Origin: Anisodus tanguticus
Taxonomy: Eukaryota; Streptophyta; Magnoliopsida; Solanales; Solanaceae
Assembly: GCA_034509755.1 (NCBI GenBank)
Contig: CM067557.1
Location: 12,314,001-12,378,000 of the forward strand
Length of the DNA: 64,000 bases
Reading direction: 5' to 3'
Part shown: positions 58,089-64,000 of the stretch, one piece after another
Layout: each line of letters begins with the position of its first letter
How positions within the stretch are numbered: position 1 is the first letter of the stretch
The notes under the pieces: model-generated
Databases searched by the model: none
What the model was told of the DNA's origin: nothing
The model's input: only the letters and a program-made list of their open reading frames with translations
Position numbers and translations under genes: made by a program

Positions 58089-59520
58089 CTAGCTATTTTT
58101 CATGTTAGTTCGGATGAGATCCTCTCTGGCTTTGTTGAGGATTTTCAAAGTAAGCAACGACATCATATTCAGCATAGCCCCATTATCGATGAACACTCGG
58201 CTGAAAGCTTTACCGTTAATGAAAGCCTTAACATAGAGGGGTTTGAGGTGTTTAACCATCTCTTCCGTAGGTGCATAAAATACAGTGCTCAAAGCGTCCA
58301 TAGCCGTGGTATCGGCCAATGTCGCCCATTCAGTGTCTTCCACACACACATCACCTTCTAGGCTATCCAGCTTAGAGCGGCCGGCCCAGAACTCACATGG
58401 AATCAGGCTGACCATTTCAATGGCTGCCCAAATCTCATCGACTGGATCTTGCTTAAGTAAATCAAGGATGAATTCTCCTACCTCATCCAATTCGGCTGGT
58501 GAAAAGTTAATAACTTCCATTTCCTGGAGGCATATAGGAACTGGCTGGGGCCCTAATGCCTGGATCCTTTGTGCGACCTGTGGAACCGTCTCGGCTAGGG
58601 ATTCCTTCAGAATAGTAGTCTCCTGTTGAGGTTCCTCTGTCGGGTTGTCAGCAAGCTTTATATTCAGTTCTGATTGGTCCAAAGCTTCTTCTTCATGCAG
58701 CACTGTCTCTGAAGAGGTTGAGCCGAATGCCCGCTCGATAGCCTCAACTATGGAAAACTCAAGAATTTCTTGCTTATCGGCTGCCTCAGCGTTGGATATC
58801 ATATGCAACGTTAGCTTCATCTTGCGCAAGGCTTTGGCACACTGCATCCTTCTTTTCTGCGTCCTGGATATGACACCCGGTGATGCCTCTTTCTTTCCAG
58901 AAGCATGATTGACGAACCACTTTCCTTTCTCTATATTGGCGGTTGTCTTAATCATCATCCGGGATCTCAGCTGACCTTCATCCCTCACTGTGATACGTAA
59001 GGAAGAAATGCCTTCCTTCACGTTGAACTCATCCACCCCTCTGTTTAGGCATAGGTAGTGGTTTCTCACCTATCTGGGGCGCTCTCGGCTTTTCATCGAC
59101 TGGCAGCCATGCTTTCCCCCCAAGCTTGATCCTGAGGTCTGCTGGGTCCCTTTTGAATGCCGGGTACTATTTGTGAGGCTCCCGAATAATGTGCTCTGGT
59201 TTATAAGGGCGGCCACGAACACTGCTTCTAGCTGGCTGCCTGTTCGTGTCCTCATAGATGTCACGTAAACTGCCTAGCCGATCAAACACAGAGGTCCTGG
59301 TGACCCCCTCCTTATTGGTGGGCTTCTTTGGGACCCACATAATTTTCATCGGTTGTTTTCCCTTGACGTACTTTGATTGATCTATCTTGGAAAAGGATAT
59401 CATAGATATCGGTACAGCGGGGAATGGGTCAGTATCAACAGACATTTCATCTATGCTTTTATCGGCTAGCTTGAACCTGCCCTCCTTGATGCCCTTTTGA
59501 ATTACCTTCCTAAAGACCAC
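58089..59520 (-). pseudogene. Gypsy A gag end and protease
   Basis: A 118-residue frame (59520-59167) has VFRKVIQKGIKEGRFKLADK and MSVDTDPFPAVPISMISF, common after the Gag zinc-finger region in plant gypsy polyproteins. A 326-residue frame (59069-58089) continues with an acidic, Glu/Pro-rich spacer. Near its end is the protease motif VFIDNGAMLNMM (catalytic Asp at about residue 295, codon 58187-58185). The DNG triad in place of DSG is usual in this group. Stops at about 59166 and 59070 split the polyprotein. Confidence 0.8.
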
Positions 59521-59529
59521 ACAATTAGA

Positions 59530-60862
59530 AGTAGCGTGGCTATATGAATTGTGTCACTTAGAGTACTTCTTGTCCTTGAGTTCTTCGGCACACGAAATTC
59601 AATGGCCATCAAGTAGCCGAATCTTTTTATCTTTAAGCAGATGATCAAAGATCTGATCTGCCTTTATAATGTCAAACGAGTAACCGACCCTGTCATCAGT
59701 CGAACTCGTCTCCTTGCCCGTGTATTCGGCTGACTTTAAGTCAGACTCATTTGCCTCAATAATGGATACAAATAGGAACCTCGGTTTTGGTTAGCTCTTC
59801 TTTTCTCCTTCTCCTGGATATACTGCTCTATTTGTCTAGCCTTCTCGGCTAACTGGCTTAATTCAGAGCAGGACTGTCCCACTAATTTCTCCCTTAGCTG
59901 AGGATGTAGGTTGTTGATTATCATCTAGGCGCATTCTGATTCAGGGAAGTGTACAATGCATTTCTCAACCTTCCTTCTGAATCTCTCGATATAATCGGTA
60001 GCCGACTCATCGACTTGTTGCTTGAGATTCATCAAATCAGTTACAGTGACTTGAGGTTAGGACTAATAAAATCTATTATGGAAACAACACTCCATGTGAG
60101 CCCAACTCTGCACGGAGTCGGGGGCAAAGGATGAGTACCAAGCAAATGTTATTCTGGTTAGAGAAACGGGGGATAACTACAGCTTGTGATACTCGTTCTG
60201 ACCAACTTTGCCACATTGGGCAGTAAATCTGTCGATGTGCTCAATGGTAGATTTGCCGGATGCCTGAACTGGTCTCCGAGCTATGTTGATCTGTCCATAC
60301 TGCAGATTCGCTTGATCGAGTGGCACAGTTTGACCCCAGCGTTTGGTGGCAACCATACAGTAAACTGGTTAACAAGTGACTGGGTTTGTGCTCCTAGGTG
60401 TGCTATCGGATGTACCTGAGTAGGTACTGATTGATACACATTCCGCTGAGGAACAACACCTAGAGTCACAGTTGCATGCTGCACAGCGCCACTCGTCAGA
60501 GGGATGGCAGAACTAGCCGAACCTACTCCTGGATTCAGTCAATTGGCTTCCAATTCTCTCGCCTGCTGAACCTCATTATGTACTATTGGCTTGACAATGT
60601 CAGCCAATTGTTTGGAAACCTGGTACATAATGTCGTGGATGCCAAAGTCAATCTGTTGTCTAATGAAAGACGTGGTCATCACAGTTTGACCTTCAGGTTG
60701 ACTAAGTTCACCCACAACTTGGGTTGATGAAGGAAGTGGAGGGGTATCAACCGGTGTAGGCATACCCGAAAAATATGGTGGCTCGTTGTTCTTTCTGGGA
60801 GGATTCTGTTTAGGATGTGGACTGGACTCTGGGTTCATTTTCTTACCAGACCTTAGGTGCAT
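59530..60862 (-). pseudogene. Gypsy A gag (broken)
   Basis: The likely start is MHLRSGKKMNPESSP at 60862, soon after the primer-binding site. It continues Pro-rich (PYFSGMPTPVDTPPLPSST), then GIHDIMYQVSKQLADIV to 60539. After degenerate frames, MIINNLHPQLREKLVGQSCSELSQLAEKARQIEQYI (59924-59815) matches the end of a retrotransposon gag capsid. Multiple stops and frameshifts in between. Confidence 0.75.
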
Positions 60863-60939
60863 ACGCCAAGTGTGATCCTGACGTGGAGAATCAAACTTCG
60901 CTATGAGATCACCTATGGTCCCATTGGGCGTGCCAAATT

Positions 60940-61629
60940 TGTTTCCCTCCGAAATGTTTGCTGTTTTATTGGCTGATGAAATCGGATGACAAATTGATTC
61001 CTTAACTAAGCGATTTGGGCCGGAAGCGGAACTCCAACTTCCGGCAATTGGTTCCCCAACTACTCCAGAAAGCGTTAGGATAGTGATTGAGTAAACTAAG
61101 TGGTAAGAAACATAAATAGAACTAGAGTACAATAAAGGCGATAAAGATAGAATGAAGATATGTATAAATCAGATTTTTGATTGATTGTGTTATGTTTATT
61201 CTGTACAAGTGATCTTACATTTATACTACAAGAAATAAAACGTGATCCTCTTATGTTAGCCACTAATCCACTAGTCAATTATGAGGAGTTGGTGCTGGGT
61301 TTTGCTCCTTGATTTCCTCTCGCACGACCGAAGGCACCTCCTTCTAGCTGTTGACGGTTTGTTTCCATTTCTTGGTCTAGAATGTGCTTTGACTTGGTCT
61401 TCGAGGTGTTCAAATATGTATTGGGTGCCAGTCGTTCCTCAGAATTATGATTCAGTCAGGTTACCGAAATAGTCGATGGAGCTTTTCTAGACGAGGGCTA
61501 GGACTAATAGATTCGGCTACGAGTCAGTTCGGTTATCGGCTTAGAACTCTGTTGCATGCTCATTTTGAGATTTCCACCTTCGGCTACCACTTGATTCGGC
61601 TAATGCTAAAAGTATTTTGTGTTAACATG
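60940..61629 (-). repeat. Gypsy A 5' LTR
   Basis: 690 bp; on the minus strand it begins TGTTAACACAAAATAC and ends GGAGGGAAACA, three bases before the primer-binding site. It shares sequence and orientation with 37473-38166 and, in part, with 20088-20548. Confidence 0.9.
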
Positions 61630-61809
61630 TACACAAACAAAAAGAAAAGAAACTAGTAACAATGTAATTAATGCATAGAAGGACACTCACATGAGCATCG
61701 AGGGTAAATAGTTTATGGACAGAAGACATTAAGTGAAAATAGTTTTGAAGGAGGCATATCCGGATAACTAATTTGGGTTGGGGGAGTAGTAAGTGTAATT
61801 TTCCCTTAA

Positions 61810-64000
61810 AATTTCTCGTAATTTGTCAGGCGAAGAAACCCGTAAAGTGCATCTTTCCAAATCAATAAATTTTCTTTATGTTTGTGCGCTTTATTTATCA
61901 AATAATTAATAAAATTTATTTGTCACCCTCCAAATATATTAATGATGTTTATTTCGCCTATGTATATGTTCATCTGCATTTTGCTACTACTATTATTAAA
62001 CTCGGCTAAGAAATCAATAAGTTCTTTATCTTTAAGAGAAACGTTTATCATATCTAAACAACACTGCTATTTTAAAAATCTTTGAGATTTTTTAAATTCC
62101 AAAAAATAAAAAACCTTATCTTCTAATAAATTCACATCTTTGCTTGCAACTTTTAATTAAAGTGCTTGGTTCTATTTATCCTCCATTTGAAAAATATTGT
62201 AAATTTTCAATTAAACTTAAATAGTTCCACTATGAAACGAGTAATTAATCACATCTGACCACTAATCTGATTAATTCTTAAAACTCAATTGTTTTTAGTC
62301 ACATTCATTTCAAGTTGAGCTTGTTGTTGCATGTCGCTGTCATTCTAATTGACTACATTGAGTTATAATTTTTAAATCTTGAGATAAAATTATACGTAAT
62401 TTCATCTATTATACTAAATTTATTCAAGACAACTTTGAGAAAGATAAACAATAGCTATCACCAGCATGTTGGTACAAGAACAAGCTCCTTAACTGAGCGG
62501 ATCTACACGGTAATATGTGAGTTCACGTGAATTCAATAATTTTTGTTCAGATTTTATATATTATTAGAGTGTTCACTAAATAATTATAAATATTGAATTA
62601 TAAAAAATATATATTATTATATATCAATTGAAATCATTTTAAGAACTCATAAACCTCCCATATGAATCTGCCTCATATTCCTTATAAAGAAAACGAGTTT
62701 AGGTTGCCAAACATAGCAAAATGGAAATACTAACATTGGTGTTTTACCTAGTAACCTCGTAGAGTGCAAATAAATTAACCAGATACTCTTGTCCTTACTC
62801 ATATTTTTCTTCTTCTTAAAAGTAAAAAGGATATCATAAAATTTATTCAAAGATGAGGGTGGCGAATTGGAGTTCTAGCGTAGTATATAGTTTTTTTTAA
62901 TAATGAAAAATACTAAAAAGTTCTATGATCGTTCATAAGCTACACTATTTAAATTGTCAAGAGCAAAAAACTAAATTTCATTGATTGCATTTTCTCATAC
63001 AAGCAAATCTTCTATATGTTTGTGATCTTTATTTGCCAAAAGGTTGTGCTTGTTTCCCTCTCTCCCAATGTGGATAATAGTCGTTTTATTGACTTCCAAC
63101 AAGTATGTGCTATCTTCATAATTTTCCTTAGAAGATCAAACACCTTATTGTCTTGTTCAAAAGTTTGATAGCAAATAAACAATTTATTTCCACTTCTAAA
63201 TCTTTATATCTCATTATTTTGCTAATTATAGCTCTTGTTTAATGCTCCATAGTTCTGTGGTGAGTTTTGAGGTAGAAATTTGGCTTGTTTAGATATAGAA
63301 GTTTGTCAAGGAAATATCTCAAAAAAATTCTCACCATTATCTCTAATATGGTGGCATATAAATTTTGTAGGTAAACATAGTCTTTTAATCACATTTCTAT
63401 TTATTTCTTTCCAAATATGCATAATACGTAGTGTTTATCCGTAAAATGGTACAATTGAATTTGTATACGTGGTCAAGGATACGTAGATCTCAAGTGACTG
63501 ACCTGACAATAATATTAGACAAAATATTGAAATAGTAAACAATATTAAGTAAAAATAAAGAAACAATTAGCCTAAGCCTTGTGCTTATTTCTTGATAAAG
63601 CCTCCGTGGCTAGTATGAAAGCGTAAGAAACAAGAGATATGTTAAAAAGTATGTTGTATTATCTTATAGATTATGTCTTACAATAGAATGAGAACTTCTA
63701 TTTACACTACAGCTATAGGGTGCAAGTTCCATGAATCATGCCCCCATAATTATCAATATTAATACTAAAAGGTAATTAAGAGGTCATAAAGGCTAATAAA
63801 GCCTAATAAAGGCTGGAGGAAACTTGGGGTCTTGTGTAACGTTTATGCACATTGAATAACGCTTGACGGTGAGTTGGCATGCTTACCCGAGTTCTTCGTA
63901 ATTTTTGCCTCCGGGAGCGGGTTACCAAATTACTTCTCTGGATCTTTCTCGGAGCCCCTCGCTTGCTGACTCGAGTCTAATTTGTCATCATCGCCATATG
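61810..64000. other. AT-rich intergenic DNA, nothing recognised
   Basis: Short frames only. The last 450 bases (from about 63550) are less AT-rich and could be the edge of another repeat that continues past the window, but I could not identify it. Confidence 0.5.

Larger units (their letters stand above)
37473..61629 (-). mobile_element. Ty3/gypsy retrotransposon A (Tat-like), interrupted
   Basis: The LTRs at 37473-38166 (3') and 60940-61629 (5') share orientation and sequence. Target duplication: TGCAC (37468-37472) left and TGTAC (61630-61634) right, one mismatch. The primer-binding site is on the minus strand, TTGGCACGCCCAATGGGACC (complement at about 60917-60936). The polypurine tract GTAGGGGGCAAT precedes the 3' LTR (complement at about 38167-38179). 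Gag, protease and the RT start survive at 56.6-60.9 kb; RNase H and integrase are missing, lost with the junction near 38971. Gypsy B is inserted at 56613. Confidence 0.85.
35518..61803. mobile_element. Putative element E with terminal inverted repeats, host of the gypsy nest
   Basis: The left end GAAAATTACACT (35518-35529) and the right end AGTGTAATTTTC (61792-61803) are exact complements. A second inner match, AAACTATTTACCCT (35545-35558), faces its complement at 61701-61714. Between them, outside gypsy A, lie only pyrimidine-rich DNA, the tandem array at 36.05-37.08 kb and A-rich repeats, with no genes. Removing gypsy A leaves an element of about 2.1 kb. The target duplication is not clear, so the superfamily is unknown. 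Confidence 0.5.

Overview
This window reads as a repeat-dense intergenic block of a plant nuclear genome, very probably a eudicot and most likely Solanaceae. The pointers to Solanaceae are a 3' fragment of a TS-type SINE tail ending in TTG repeats (about 4.57-4.66 kb), an Ogre/Tat-like LTR starting TGACACCCAATTTTG, and the general mix of copia, gypsy, L1-type LINE, hAT and Stowaway-like elements. I found no intact host gene. Every longer open frame with recognisable similarity is a broken piece of a transposable element, and the only possible host exon is a weak 60-base candidate near 3.5 kb.

Layout. 0-4.9 kb: AT-rich DNA with Stowaway-like MITEs, a foldback palindrome of about 1.06 kb and a SINE tail. 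4.88-10.27 kb: a TRIM element whose last bases were hit by a Ty1/copia element; both target duplications can still be read. 10.46-13.5 kb: two non-autonomous hAT-like elements, one filled with a G-rich minisatellite. 13.6-19.4 kb: two abutting minus-strand LINE copies, one interrupted by a second TRIM (duplication CTTTC) and the other by about 2.3 kb of organelle-like DNA containing a plastid trnR-UCU copy. 19.6-22.1 kb: a MITE-like element, a fragment of the gypsy-A LTR and four consecutive tandem arrays. 22.16-25.70 kb: a full-length hAT transposon with terminal repeats, an 8-bp duplication, a BED zinc finger and an hAT dimerisation domain, all in broken frames. 26.35-27.50 kb: a solo LTR with duplication CTAAT. 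27.67-35 kb: a copia element lacking its 3' LTR, fused in frame to a LINE.

35.5-61.8 kb is one deep nest. A repeat-rich element with terminal inverted repeats (E) holds gypsy A (minus strand, 37473-61629, duplication TGCAC/TGTAC). Gypsy A holds gypsy B (minus strand, Tekay/Del-like chromovirus type). Gypsy B holds element C, a plus-strand, apparently non-autonomous Ogre/Tat-like LTR element. One deletion with a junction near 38971 explains the missing parts of A, B and the left LTR of C. 61.8-64 kb is AT-rich DNA with nothing recognisable.

No functional gene system, CRISPR array or operon is present. The interest lies in the insertion history, in the tandem arrays carried by non-autonomous elements, and in the organelle insertion. 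All family calls come from reading motifs and repeat boundaries by eye; no database search was possible.
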